From assembly GCA_039888615.1 (NCBI GenBank), contig JBDQQS010000013.1: a stretch of DNA of 64,000 nucleotides, one strand, 5' to 3'. This document shows positions 7,509-14,448 of this stretch, piece after piece. Source of the stretch: Flavimaribacter sp039888615 (lineage in GTDB: Bacteria > Pseudomonadota > Alphaproteobacteria > Rhizobiales > Rhizobiaceae). The notes below the pieces were generated by a model that did no database searches, was not told the origin of the DNA, and saw only the letters and a list, made by a program, of their open reading frames with translations. The position numbers and the translations under genes are program-made. Position 1 is the stretch's first letter; every line of letters starts with the position of its first letter.

Positions 7509-8621
7509 ATGACCAGCCGTAAACTTCTTCTACTTCCCGGAGACGGCATCGGCCCTGAAGCGGTGACCGAAGTTCGCAAACTCATCGACTTCATGAACGA
7601 AGAACTCTACGCCGGCTTCGAGATCGAGGAAGGCATAGTCGGTGGAGCGGCCTACGATGCGCACGGAAAGGCGATTTCCGAAGAGGACATGGCCAAGGCG
7701 ATGGCTGCAGACGCGGTCCTTTTTGGCGCCGTTGGCGGTCCGAAATGGGATTCCGTTCCCTATGAGGTAAGGCCTGAAGCCGGTCTTTTGCGGCTGCGCA
7801 AGGATATGGAGCTCTTCGCCAATCTGCGCCCCGCCATTTGCTATCCGGCGCTGGCCGAGGCCTCCTCGCTCAAGCCTGATGTCGTGGAAGGTCTCGATAT
7901 TCTGATCGTTCGCGAACTGACCGGCGGGGTTTATTTCGGCGAGCCCAAGGAGATCATTGATCTCGGAAACGGACAGAAGCGGGGTATAGACACCCAGATC
8001 TACGACACCTACGAGATTGAACGGATTGCCGGAGTCGCCTTTGAGCTTGCACGCAACCGTCGCAACAAGGTCACGTCGATGGAAAAGCGAAACGTCATGA
8101 AATCCGGCGTTTTGTGGAACGAAGTCGTAACCAACACGCACAAGGAACGCTATTCTGACGTCGAGCTCGACCACATGCTCGCCGACGCCGGCGGCATGCA
8201 ACTGGTGCGCTGGCCCAAACAGTTCGATGTGATCGTAACGGACAATCTGTTCGGAGACATGCTGTCCGATGTGGCGGCGATGTTGACCGGGTCGCTCGGC
8301 ATGTTGCCCTCGGCGTCGCTCGGCGCGCCAGACGAAAAGACCGGCAAGCGCAAGGCGCTGTATGAGCCGGTACACGGCTCGGCTCCGGATATCGCCGGCA
8401 AGGGCATGGCGAATCCGATCGCAATGATTGCGTCATTTGCCATGTGTTTGAAATATTCCTTCGATATGGTCACGGAAGCGGATCGACTTGAAGCCGCAAT
8501 TGCGAATGTGCTCGACAGGGGAATTCGTACGAGCGACATCGCATCAGGCGACGTGACGACCGTTTCAACCGGACAGATGGGTGATGAAATCGTCAAGGAA
8601 TTTCGAACCCTGTCTACCTGA
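7509..8621 (+). CDS. leuB: 3-isopropylmalate dehydrogenase
   Basis: A 370-residue NAD-dependent oxidative decarboxylase turning 3-isopropylmalate into 2-ketoisocaproate precursor in leucine synthesis. Signatures: LLPGDGIGPE at residues 5-14, the RKDMELFANLRPA substrate loop, REL TGGVYFG (written here with the tyrosine typical of LeuB), and the metal/NAD block DNLFGDMLSDVAAMLTGSLGM. Length is standard. The ATG at 7509 follows GAAAGGGAATATCC. It is followed by a stem-loop and T-rich stretch that probably ends the leuD-ridA-leuB transcript. Confidence 0.97.
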   Translation: MTSRKLLLLPGDGIGPEAVTEVRKLIDFMNEELYAGFEIEEGIVGGAAYDAHGKAISEEDMAKAMAADAVLFGAVGGPKWDSVPYEVRPEAGLLRLRKDMELFANLRPAICYPALAEASSLKPDVVEGLDILIVRELTGGVYFGEPKEIIDLGNGQKRGIDTQIYDTYEIERIAGVAFELARNRRNKVTSMEKRNVMKSGVLWNEVVTNTHKERYSDVELDHMLADAGGMQLVRWPKQFDVIVTDNLFGDMLSDVAAMLTGSLGMLPSASLGAPDEKTGKRKALYEPVHGSAPDIAGKGMANPIAMIASFAMCLKYSFDMVTEADRLEAAIANVLDRGIRTSDIASGDVTTVSTGQMGDEIVKEFRTLST

Positions 8622-8631
8622 AACAGCAAAC

Positions 8632-8678
8632 GAGCCGGCTCAGTATTGCGAGCCGGCTTCAGAATTGGATAATTTTTT
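8632..8678 (+). terminator. Intrinsic terminator after leuB
   Basis: GAGCCGGCTC and GAGCCGGCTT pair as a 10-base stem (one G-T pair at the base) with loop AGTATTGC at 8632-8659. An AT-rich stretch with a T6 run follows at about 8669-8678, just before the PAP2 start. Each arm is itself palindromic. Confidence 0.6.
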
Positions 8679-9434
8679 ATGAGCGTTCTATCGCTCAGAC
8701 GTATTGCGCAAAACGGCGTTTATTCAGATACCGGATTTCTTTCCCGGATCAGAAGCAACATCATCGCCAACCGTGACTTCCTGAAACGGCGCTTCGACAA
8801 CAACGCCAAACTCGATGTGAACATCCTCGGATGGCGGTACATGTTCGTCGTCGCCATGGTTGTGGTTTTGACGATGGTCGTGCTTGACGACCCGATTGGC
8901 AGCTACCGGGCCGACTGGCCTCAGTCGTTGAAAGACCTTGCCCGCGCCTTCACCGACATCGGCAAGTCCGGATGGATTCTCGTGCCGTCCGGAGTCTTCA
9001 TGCTCGGTTGCTATTGCCTCGACTGGGGTTGGCTGCAGTCCCGAACGCGTCTGCTGTTTGCAAAAATGATGGCGGTTTCAAGCTACATCTTTCTGTCCGT
9101 CGGTGTTTCCGGCCTTCTGGCCTCGTCCCTGAAATATGCAATCGGACGCGGTCGCCCCATTCTTTGTGATCGGGTCGACGCCTTTGAGTTCCGGCCATTC
9201 TCATTGGACGCGGCCTTTGCGAGTTTTCCTTCCGGACACTCGACGACCGCTGGCGCGCTGTTTACTGGCATTGCGATTTTCTTTCCGGCGTTGAGACTGC
9301 CGGCTCTTGTCCTCGGGGTATGGCTCGCCTTCAGTCGTGTGCTTGTCGGCGTCCATTATCCGAGCGACGTCATCGCCGGCGTGGCCCTCGGCGCGTGGTA
9401 TGCATACTTCCAGGCGCTCGTATTCGCCCGTTAA
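8679..9434 (+). CDS. PAP2-family membrane phosphatase
   Basis: A 251-residue integral membrane phosphatase of the PAP2 superfamily (acts on lipid phosphates or diphosphates at the membrane). The three-part active site is complete: KYAIGRGRP at about 150-158, PSGHST near 185, and SRVLVGVHYPSDVIAG near 222-237. Four to five hydrophobic segments surround these motifs. Substrate candidates are phosphatidylglycerol phosphate, undecaprenyl diphosphate or lipid A phosphates; the sequence does not choose. The ATG at 8679 lies within an AT-rich spacer after the leuB terminator, so it may have its own promoter. Confidence 0.9.
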   Translation: MSVLSLRRIAQNGVYSDTGFLSRIRSNIIANRDFLKRRFDNNAKLDVNILGWRYMFVVAMVVVLTMVVLDDPIGSYRADWPQSLKDLARAFTDIGKSGWILVPSGVFMLGCYCLDWGWLQSRTRLLFAKMMAVSSYIFLSVGVSGLLASSLKYAIGRGRPILCDRVDAFEFRPFSLDAAFASFPSGHSTTAGALFTGIAIFFPALRLPALVLGVWLAFSRVLVGVHYPSDVIAGVALGAWYAYFQALVFAR

Positions 9435-9517
9435 GGCGGTATTTTTGCGACCGATGACAAGGGATGGCCGGTCTTGCGCAAGGATTATTATCTTTTCAGG
9501 CCGCAGCGCGAGATCGG

Positions 9518-9545
9518 TTGACTCCTTGCAAAACCACTGTACAAG
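9518..9545 (+). promoter_or_regulatory. Probable sigma-70 type promoter for the asd leader
   Basis: TTGACT at 9518-9523 and TACAAG at 9540-9545 are 16 bases apart. Transcription would begin near 9552, only about 16 bases before the small leader ORF, a geometry typical of leader-peptide attenuators. Inferred from consensus only. Confidence 0.4.
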
Positions 9546-9567
9546 CGCAACCGAACGGAGTCGCAAC

Positions 9568-9690
9568 ATGCACATTTCTGACCGCAGCTTGAGAAACGGT
9601 CTGTTCCGCGCCGAAAGGGCGTCGGCACTTTGCATCCGCGCGCGCCTTTCCACCAAAACGGCAACCAAGAAAACGACCGTCAAGATCTGA
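9568..9690 (+). CDS. Candidate leader peptide of asd, Thr/Lys-rich at its end
   Basis: A 40-codon ORF with its own ribosome site (ACGGAGTCGCAAC before the ATG). Its last 13 residues are STKTATKKTTVKI: five Thr and four Lys codons within eleven positions, after a first part without this bias. The stop is at 9688-9690, immediately before a set of competing stem-loops and 94 bases before asd. Asd makes the common precursor of lysine, threonine and methionine, so stalling at Thr or Lys codons when those amino acids are scarce is a natural attenuation signal. It could instead be a chance ORF; only conservation of the Thr/Lys run in relatives would settle it. Confidence 0.5.
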   Translation: MHISDRSLRNGLFRAERASALCIRARLSTKTATKKTTVKI

Positions 9691-9708
9691 CGTCTCTGGC
9701 TTGTCCGT

Positions 9709-9768
9709 TCTCTTCCCGGTCCAGCCGGGGAGGCGAAGGCCTGCATTCCGGGCCGGAACGGGAAGAGA
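9709..9768 (+). promoter_or_regulatory. Large stem-loop in the asd leader (possible attenuator)
   Basis: TCTCTTCCCG (9709-9718) pairs with CGGGAAGAGA (9759-9768), extended by three more pairs after one mismatch. Inside are smaller hairpins (CCCGG/CCGGG at 9715-9729; AGGC/GCCT near 9731-9742). A competing pairing exists: GTCTCT right after the leader stop (9692-9697) with AGAGAC (9766-9771), one base short of the asd ribosome site AGGAG. No T run follows, so control of translation is likelier than rho-independent termination. Confidence 0.45.
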
Positions 9769-9784
9769 GACAGGAGAAACCAAA

Positions 9785-10819
9785 ATGGGATTCAAGATAG
9801 CAGTCGCTGGCGCCACCGGAAATGTGGGCCGGGAAATGCTCGATATTCTGGCGGAACGCAATTTTCCGGCTGATGAAGTTGTACCGCTGGCCTCCAGCCG
9901 CTCCGTAGGCAAGGACGTGTCCTTTGGAGATCGCACGTTGAAGGTCAGGAACCTCGAAACCTACGATTTTTCCGGGACTGACTTCTGCCTGATGTCGGCG
10001 GGCGGCAAGGTTTCGGAAAAGTGGTCCCCGAAAATCGGCGCCCAGGGTTGCGTGGTGATCGACAATTCCTCGGCCTGGCGCTACCACGCCGATGTGCCGC
10101 TGGTTGTTCCGGAAGTCAATCCGGACGCTGTCGAAGGTTTTACCAAGCGTAACATCATCGCCAATCCGAATTGTTCCACGGCGCAGTTGGTCGTTGCTCT
10201 GAAGCCGCTTCACGACGCTGCGAAGATACGGCGTGTGGTCGTCGCCACCTACCAGTCCGTTTCCGGCGGCGGCAAGGACGCCATGGATGAACTGTTCAAT
10301 CAGACCCGGGCTGTTTTTGTCGCGGATCCGATAGAAAACAAGAAGTTCACAAAGCGCATCGCCTTCAATGTTATTCCGCATATCGATGTCTTCATGGAGG
10401 ACGGCTACACCAAGGAGGAGTGGAAGGTGCTGGCTGAGACCAAGAAGATGCTTGATCCCAAGATCAAGATTACTTGCACCGCAGTGCGTGTTCCCGTCTT
10501 CATCGGACACGCCGAAGCGGTCAATATCGAGTTCGAGAACGAAATTTCGGCGGACGAAGCCCGTGATATTCTTCGTGACGCGCCGGGTTGCCTGGTTGTC
10601 GACAAGCGAGAGGATGGCGGTTACGTGACTCCGTATGAATGCGCAGGCGAAGACGCGACGTTCATCTCCCGCATCCGCGAAGACGCTACAGTCGAAAACG
10701 GTCTCAACATGTGGGTCGTTTCGGACAATTTGCGCAAGGGAGCGGCGCTGAACACCATTCAGATTGCGGAATTGCTCGTGGCGCGGGGACTTGTCACCGC
10801 AAAGAACCAGGCCGCCTGA
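9785..10819 (+). CDS. asd: Aspartate-semialdehyde dehydrogenase
   Basis: A 344-residue NADP-dependent enzyme reducing aspartyl phosphate to aspartate semialdehyde, the branch point to lysine/diaminopimelate, threonine and methionine. Seen: the dinucleotide loop AGATGNVGREML (about residues 7-18), the catalytic cysteine C130 in ANPNCSTAQ, the SGGGKDAMDEL block, and the histidine-containing VFIGHAEAVNIEF near 240. The start is ATG 9785 after ACAGGAGAAACC; a longer frame from 9701 runs through the leader hairpin and lacks family similarity. A candidate leader peptide and stem-loops precede it; a terminator follows. Confidence 0.96.
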   Translation: MGFKIAVAGATGNVGREMLDILAERNFPADEVVPLASSRSVGKDVSFGDRTLKVRNLETYDFSGTDFCLMSAGGKVSEKWSPKIGAQGCVVIDNSSAWRYHADVPLVVPEVNPDAVEGFTKRNIIANPNCSTAQLVVALKPLHDAAKIRRVVVATYQSVSGGGKDAMDELFNQTRAVFVADPIENKKFTKRIAFNVIPHIDVFMEDGYTKEEWKVLAETKKMLDPKIKITCTAVRVPVFIGHAEAVNIEFENEISADEARDILRDAPGCLVVDKREDGGYVTPYECAGEDATFISRIREDATVENGLNMWVVSDNLRKGAALNTIQIAELLVARGLVTAKNQAA

Positions 10820-10832
10820 TGACGCCGGATTG

Positions 10833-10861
10833 GACGGATCGGGTTTATAAACCGGTCCGTC
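10833..10861 (+). terminator. Stem-loop terminator after asd
   Basis: GACGGATCGG and CCGGTCCGTC form a 10-base stem (one G-T pair) closed by GTTTATAAA, 13 bases after the asd stop. The following TTGCC...ATCTATTTGTTG is only moderately T-rich, so it may be a weak or Rho-assisted stop. Confidence 0.55.
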
Positions 10862-10901
10862 TTGCCAAAAATCTATTTGTTGCCGATCTGGAACAGTCCA
10901 A

Positions 10902-10922
10902 ATATTGTTTGGGCAACAATAT
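10902..10922. repeat. AT-rich perfect inverted repeat before the transglycosylase gene
   Basis: ATATTGTT and AACAATAT are separated by TGGGC, about 130 bases before the downstream start in a locally AT-rich spacer that also holds TTGACT at 10932. It looks like an operator or promoter-region element; the binding protein is unknown. Confidence 0.35.
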
Positions 10923-11052
10923 CCTATCCGTTTGACTTGATTCTCCGTAGTATCATACGGATTGAATTGGAACTCAGTTGCTACAGATACCTGTTGTTTA
11001 CACAGTTTCGGTAGAGATCCATTCGACAAGACAAATGGAAAGGGGCTTGGTC

Positions 11053-11880
11053 ATGAATCGCCGTATCGAAAAGGCCGCAATGGCAATTGGCCTTGCCGCA
11101 ATGATCGGAACCGGAGGCGCTCAACAGTCCCTCGCCGCCAAATGCGGCAACAACGCCGCCGGATTTAGCACCTGGGTCGAGCAGACCAAACGGGAAGCCG
11201 CAGCCAAAGGCTTCAGCCAGAGAACGATCAACGAGACGCTCGGCAAGGTCAGCTACCGCACAAAGACAATACGCCTGGATCGCAGTCAATCGAGTTTCAA
11301 ACTCTCGCTGGATCAGTTCATGGCGAAGCGCGGCGCCAATGCAATCGTTGCAAAGGGGCGGCGTCTGAAGCAGCAGAACCAGAGCTTGTTCAACAGCCTC
11401 GAGCGAAAATACGGAGTCCCCCCGGGGGTCCTGCTTGCCATTTGGGGCATGGAGACCGGCTTTGGTGGATATATGGGCAACGAAGACACGGTTTCCGCCG
11501 TTGCGACGCTTGCATATGATTGCCGCCGATCGCAATTCTTCACCAATGAGCTCTATGCGTTGATGTCGCTTGTAGAGCGGCGCGAACTCAGCAGGTCGCA
11601 AATGCGCGGCGCCGCGCATGGCGAACTTGGGCACACGCAGTTTTTACCGTCGAACTATCTTCGATATGCGGTGGACGGAGACAGGAATGGTCGGCGTGAT
11701 CTGGTTCGCTCAAGAACGGATGCGCTTGCCTCAACCGCCAACTATCTAAAGGCTCATGGCTGGCGTCGAGGCGGCGGGTATCAGCCGGGCCAGACCAATT
11801 TCCGGGCGATCCAGGCCTGGAATGCGGCAAGCGTGTATCAACAGGCGATCGCCATTATCGCCCAGCGGATAGACAGCTGA
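11053..11880 (+). CDS. Secreted lytic murein transglycosylase (MltB/SLT_2 type)
   Basis: A 275-residue periplasmic enzyme cleaving peptidoglycan glycan strands to 1,6-anhydromuropeptides. A Sec signal peptide covers about residues 1-29 (basic start, hydrophobic core, cut near SLAA-KC). The SLT_2 domain follows: catalytic Glu134 in AIWGMETGFGG, AYDCRRSQFF, and the GHTQFLPSNYLRYAVDGDRNG block. It is shorter than full MltB and lacks a peptidoglycan-binding extension. The cysteine just after the signal (C31) is not in a proper lipobox. The start at 11053 is chosen over an in-frame start at 10978 because only it gives a signal peptide and follows AGGGGCTTGGTC. Confidence 0.88.
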   Translation: MNRRIEKAAMAIGLAAMIGTGGAQQSLAAKCGNNAAGFSTWVEQTKREAAAKGFSQRTINETLGKVSYRTKTIRLDRSQSSFKLSLDQFMAKRGANAIVAKGRRLKQQNQSLFNSLERKYGVPPGVLLAIWGMETGFGGYMGNEDTVSAVATLAYDCRRSQFFTNELYALMSLVERRELSRSQMRGAAHGELGHTQFLPSNYLRYAVDGDRNGRRDLVRSRTDALASTANYLKAHGWRRGGGYQPGQTNFRAIQAWNAASVYQQAIAIIAQRIDS

Positions 11881-11898
11881 TTCAAGCGGTCTTTGGCG

Positions 11899-12573
11899 TC
11901 AGTGATCCGGGCGAATGAAATCGCCCGTTTTCCAGTCCATGACCCAGAGTTCACCGGTCGAAATATCGAACCAGGCACCGTGGATGCGGAGCTTCTTCTG
12001 CTCTTCCAGTATGCTGATGCAGGGAAAACTGCGCAGATTTTCTATGGAGTGCCGAATGGAAATGCGCTCCAGGGCTGTCTGACGCTCCGCCGAAGTCAAC
12101 AACGAGCTGTTCTGCAACTCGGCGGCTACCGGCTTGAGCAACCCCATCCAGCGACCGATGAAGTCGCCGGGCGACAGAGGTTTCGGGCCCGGATCGAGAG
12201 CTGCCGAAATGCCGCCGCAACGGCCGTGTCCCATGACGACGATATCGCGAATACGAAGCGACTGTACGGCAAACTCCAGCGCAGCAGATGTTGAATGATA
12301 CTCGCCATCCGGCGCATAGGGAGGAACAAGGTTGGCGACGTTGCGCACCACGAACAGTTCGCCCGGACCAGCATTGAAAACGGTTTCTGGAGCCGCACGT
12401 GAATCGCAACAGGCGACAATCAGCGTATGCGGCTTCTGACCGGCTTCAGCGAGTTCGCGATAGCAATCACGTTCGTCAGCATAGCGCCCCTGCATGAAAC
12501 GCTGGTATCCGTCCAGAAGCTTGTCTGGAAAAGTCTGCGCGGCGTCCGTTTGTGTCATTATTTGCGTGATCAC
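11899..12573 (-). CDS. Beta-class carbonic anhydrase
   Basis: A 224-residue cytoplasmic zinc enzyme interconverting CO2 and bicarbonate. The zinc ligands and catalytic dyad are all seen: C55 and the D57-R59 pair in ACCDSRA, H116 and C119 in MGHGRCGG. The segment GELFVVRNVANLVPP is typical. The stated start is a GTG; an ATG five codons later (12558) is equally possible, and neither has an ideal ribosome site. It begins 11 bases after the pyridoxal kinase stop, forming the end of a four-gene minus-strand operon. Confidence 0.93.
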   Translation of the reverse strand: MITQIMTQTDAAQTFPDKLLDGYQRFMQGRYADERDCYRELAEAGQKPHTLIVACCDSRAAPETVFNAGPGELFVVRNVANLVPPYAPDGEYHSTSAALEFAVQSLRIRDIVVMGHGRCGGISAALDPGPKPLSPGDFIGRWMGLLKPVAAELQNSSLLTSAERQTALERISIRHSIENLRSFPCISILEEQKKLRIHGAWFDISTGELWVMDWKTGDFIRPDH

Positions 12574-12584
12574 TTTCCTGGATG

Positions 12585-13472
12585 TCAGCTTGCCGCCTGG
12601 GGGGTCATGACGCGGCGCATATGCACCATTGCGAAAGGCCTCACAAGGCTGGAAACGTCTTTTTCAAGGGTAAGTTCATCGGCGCCGCGCTTGACGGTGC
12701 GCGCCAGTATCTCGAAAACCGTCGCCGTCGCGTTTTGTAATGCTTTTTCATCAGCTTCGCCATCAAGGATACGCGACAGAAAAGCCGCCGAAAGAAGATC
12801 GCCAAGCCCATTCGGAGGGTTGGGAATCTCGCGGTGTTCCGCAAGCCACGCGCGGTCGTCGCGAAGCAGAAGATTGCCGATGCTGCCGGCCATCATGGGA
12901 ATTGCCGACGTGGTCAGAACCCGTTCGGGTCCGAGCGTCGCGGCGGCGGTGACGATGTCATTGTTGCTGGTGATTTCAAAATCCGTGAGCCAGCCGAGTT
13001 CGAACCGGTTTGGCGTCGCGATCGAGGCAATCGGCAGCAACGTGTCGCGAATGGCGCAGGCGATGTCATTGGAAACGTACAGACCGCCCCGGTCGCCGAT
13101 GACCGGATCGCAGAGATAGAGCGCGTCAGGATTGAGTTTGCGTATCTCCAAAACCAGGCGGGCGACGCCGGCCGCCTGGTCGTGATGTCCGAGATAGCCG
13201 GACAGGACGGCGCCGATTTCACCCAGCCAGGGCGCGCGGCACAGATCATCGACGATTGCTGAAAAATCCGAAACAGGCAGCATAGAACGTGTAGACGGAG
13301 AATGGCCAGGATGCCAGGGAAGCACGACAGTCGGCAGCGCCCAAACTGCGTGGCCGAGTGACTCGAGGGCGAAAACCGCCGCCCGATTACCGACGGAACC
13401 ACGCACCACATGGCTGGAAATGACCAGCACTGCTGGCCGGTCGGCGTGCAGCCTGTCTGCGTTAATTGTCAT
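12585..13472 (-). CDS. pdxY: Pyridoxal kinase (PdxY type)
   Basis: A 295-residue ribokinase-family enzyme phosphorylating pyridoxal to PLP in the salvage pathway. Features: ISSHVVRGSVGNRAAVFALE at residues 18-37, the SGYLGHHDQA and YLCDPVIGDRGGLYV substrate segments, the TPNRFELGWLTD motif, and the C-terminal anion-hole/catalytic aspartate block NGLGDLLSAAFLSRIL (GXGD). Its ATG overlaps the stop of the preceding small gene by four bases, implying translational coupling. Confidence 0.92.
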   Translation of the reverse strand: MTINADRLHADRPAVLVISSHVVRGSVGNRAAVFALESLGHAVWALPTVVLPWHPGHSPSTRSMLPVSDFSAIVDDLCRAPWLGEIGAVLSGYLGHHDQAAGVARLVLEIRKLNPDALYLCDPVIGDRGGLYVSNDIACAIRDTLLPIASIATPNRFELGWLTDFEITSNNDIVTAAATLGPERVLTTSAIPMMAGSIGNLLLRDDRAWLAEHREIPNPPNGLGDLLSAAFLSRILDGEADEKALQNATATVFEILARTVKRGADELTLEKDVSSLVRPFAMVHMRRVMTPQAAS

Positions 13473-13720
13473 CCGTTCTGCCCGAAGAAATTGAAAAGCC
13501 AGATCGCGAGAGCGATAAATACCACGACTGCAAGCCAGCGGCCAATCCGCGTGCCCCAGACTTCGATCGGATCCGTCTGATCCGCGTCCGACGCAGTGAA
13601 ATGGCCTCGGACTGATTTTGTCTTCGATTCGAGCTTCGGCGCATTGAGCAGACCGCCTTCGTCTCGAAGCTTGTCGAGGTCGCGCCGCGCCTTCTTCGAA
13701 AAATCGCCCTTGTCAGCCAT
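13469..13720 (-). CDS. Small tail-anchored-like membrane protein, unknown
   Basis: An 83-residue protein with a charged N-terminal half (MADKGDFSKKARRDLDKLRDEGG) and a single hydrophobic helix near the C-terminus (about residues 60-80, WLAVVVFIALAIWLFNFF). This suggests a cytoplasmic protein anchored by its tail in the inner membrane. No family recognised. It lies 20 bases after the AhpD-like gene and overlaps the start of pdxY by four bases (ATGA), so it is a real operon member. Confidence 0.7.
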   Translation of the reverse strand: MADKGDFSKKARRDLDKLRDEGGLLNAPKLESKTKSVRGHFTASDADQTDPIEVWGTRIGRWLAVVVFIALAIWLFNFFGQNG

Positions 13721-13740
13721 TGAGGCTTCCCTTGTCAGTT

Positions 13741-14310
13741 CTAGCGAGCCATCGCGTGATACTCGTCATTCGGCCGCATGTCCGTCGCTGCGGCCATGCG
13801 GTTCGACATATTGAAGAATGACGCAGTCGCTGCAATATCCCAGATATCCCTTTCCGAAAAGCCGGCGCTGCGAAGATCGGCGCGATCTTGTTCCTCAATG
13901 CGATCGGGTGATTGCGTCAGCTTGACTGCGAAATCGAGCATTGCCTTCTGTCGTGGATCGAGATCGGCCGCCCGATAGTTCATCACCATCTGTTCGCCCA
14001 GGACCGGATCGCCTGACAGGCTCCGGACTGCTGCTCCGTGGGCCGTAAGACAATAATAGCAGTGGTTGGTCGATGAAACGGCGACCGCGATCATTTCGCG
14101 CTCAAGCTTGGTGAGACCGGATTTCCCGAGCATGAGATCGTTGTAAAAGTCAGTGAACGCTCGCAATTTGGCTTCGTCAAACGCATAGGCAAGCAGGACA
14201 TTGGGTATGAGGCCGAGCTTTTCGGTGCATTTATCGAAATAGGCTTTTGTTTCGTCGCTAAGCTCTTCAGCCGGTGGCAGGTCGAGTGCTGTTGCATGTT
14301 CTTTTCTCAT
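13741..14310 (-). CDS. AhpD/CMD-like peroxidase-related protein
   Basis: A 189-residue all-helical protein of the carboxymuconolactone decarboxylase/AhpD superfamily, 'uncharacterised peroxidase-related enzyme' branch. The redox CxxC is at C84-C87 in TNHCYYCLTAHGAAVR, with the usual histidine three positions after it. The N-terminal extension (PPAEELSDETKAYFDKC) and the late DIWDIAATASFFNMSNRMA are typical of that branch. A thiol peroxidase role is inferred from AhpD. It is the first gene of the minus-strand operon leading to pdxY and carbonic anhydrase. Confidence 0.88.
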   Translation of the reverse strand: MRKEHATALDLPPAEELSDETKAYFDKCTEKLGLIPNVLLAYAFDEAKLRAFTDFYNDLMLGKSGLTKLEREMIAVAVSSTNHCYYCLTAHGAAVRSLSGDPVLGEQMVMNYRAADLDPRQKAMLDFAVKLTQSPDRIEEQDRADLRSAGFSERDIWDIAATASFFNMSNRMAAATDMRPNDEYHAMAR

Positions 14311-14448
14311 GTTGATTATCCTCTCGGCTGCTCATTTCGTTGCGTTCGGGCTTGGTTCCAAAAAGGAGTCGCCAGCCGTCACAGTTCTGATACCATCATG
14401 ACAAATATTGAAAAATGGCGAAGAAATCGCAAGAGTGGGGAGACGGAA

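Noticed and set aside
10932..10956. TTGACT with TATCAT as a promoter before the lytic transglycosylase
   Set aside because: The spacing is only 13 bases, too short for a sigma-70 type promoter; only the inverted repeat nearby was kept.
9680..11029. 449-codon minus-strand ORF opposite asd
   Set aside because: It mirrors the codon pattern of asd on the other strand; no domain resemblance, no ribosome site. High-GC antisense shadow.
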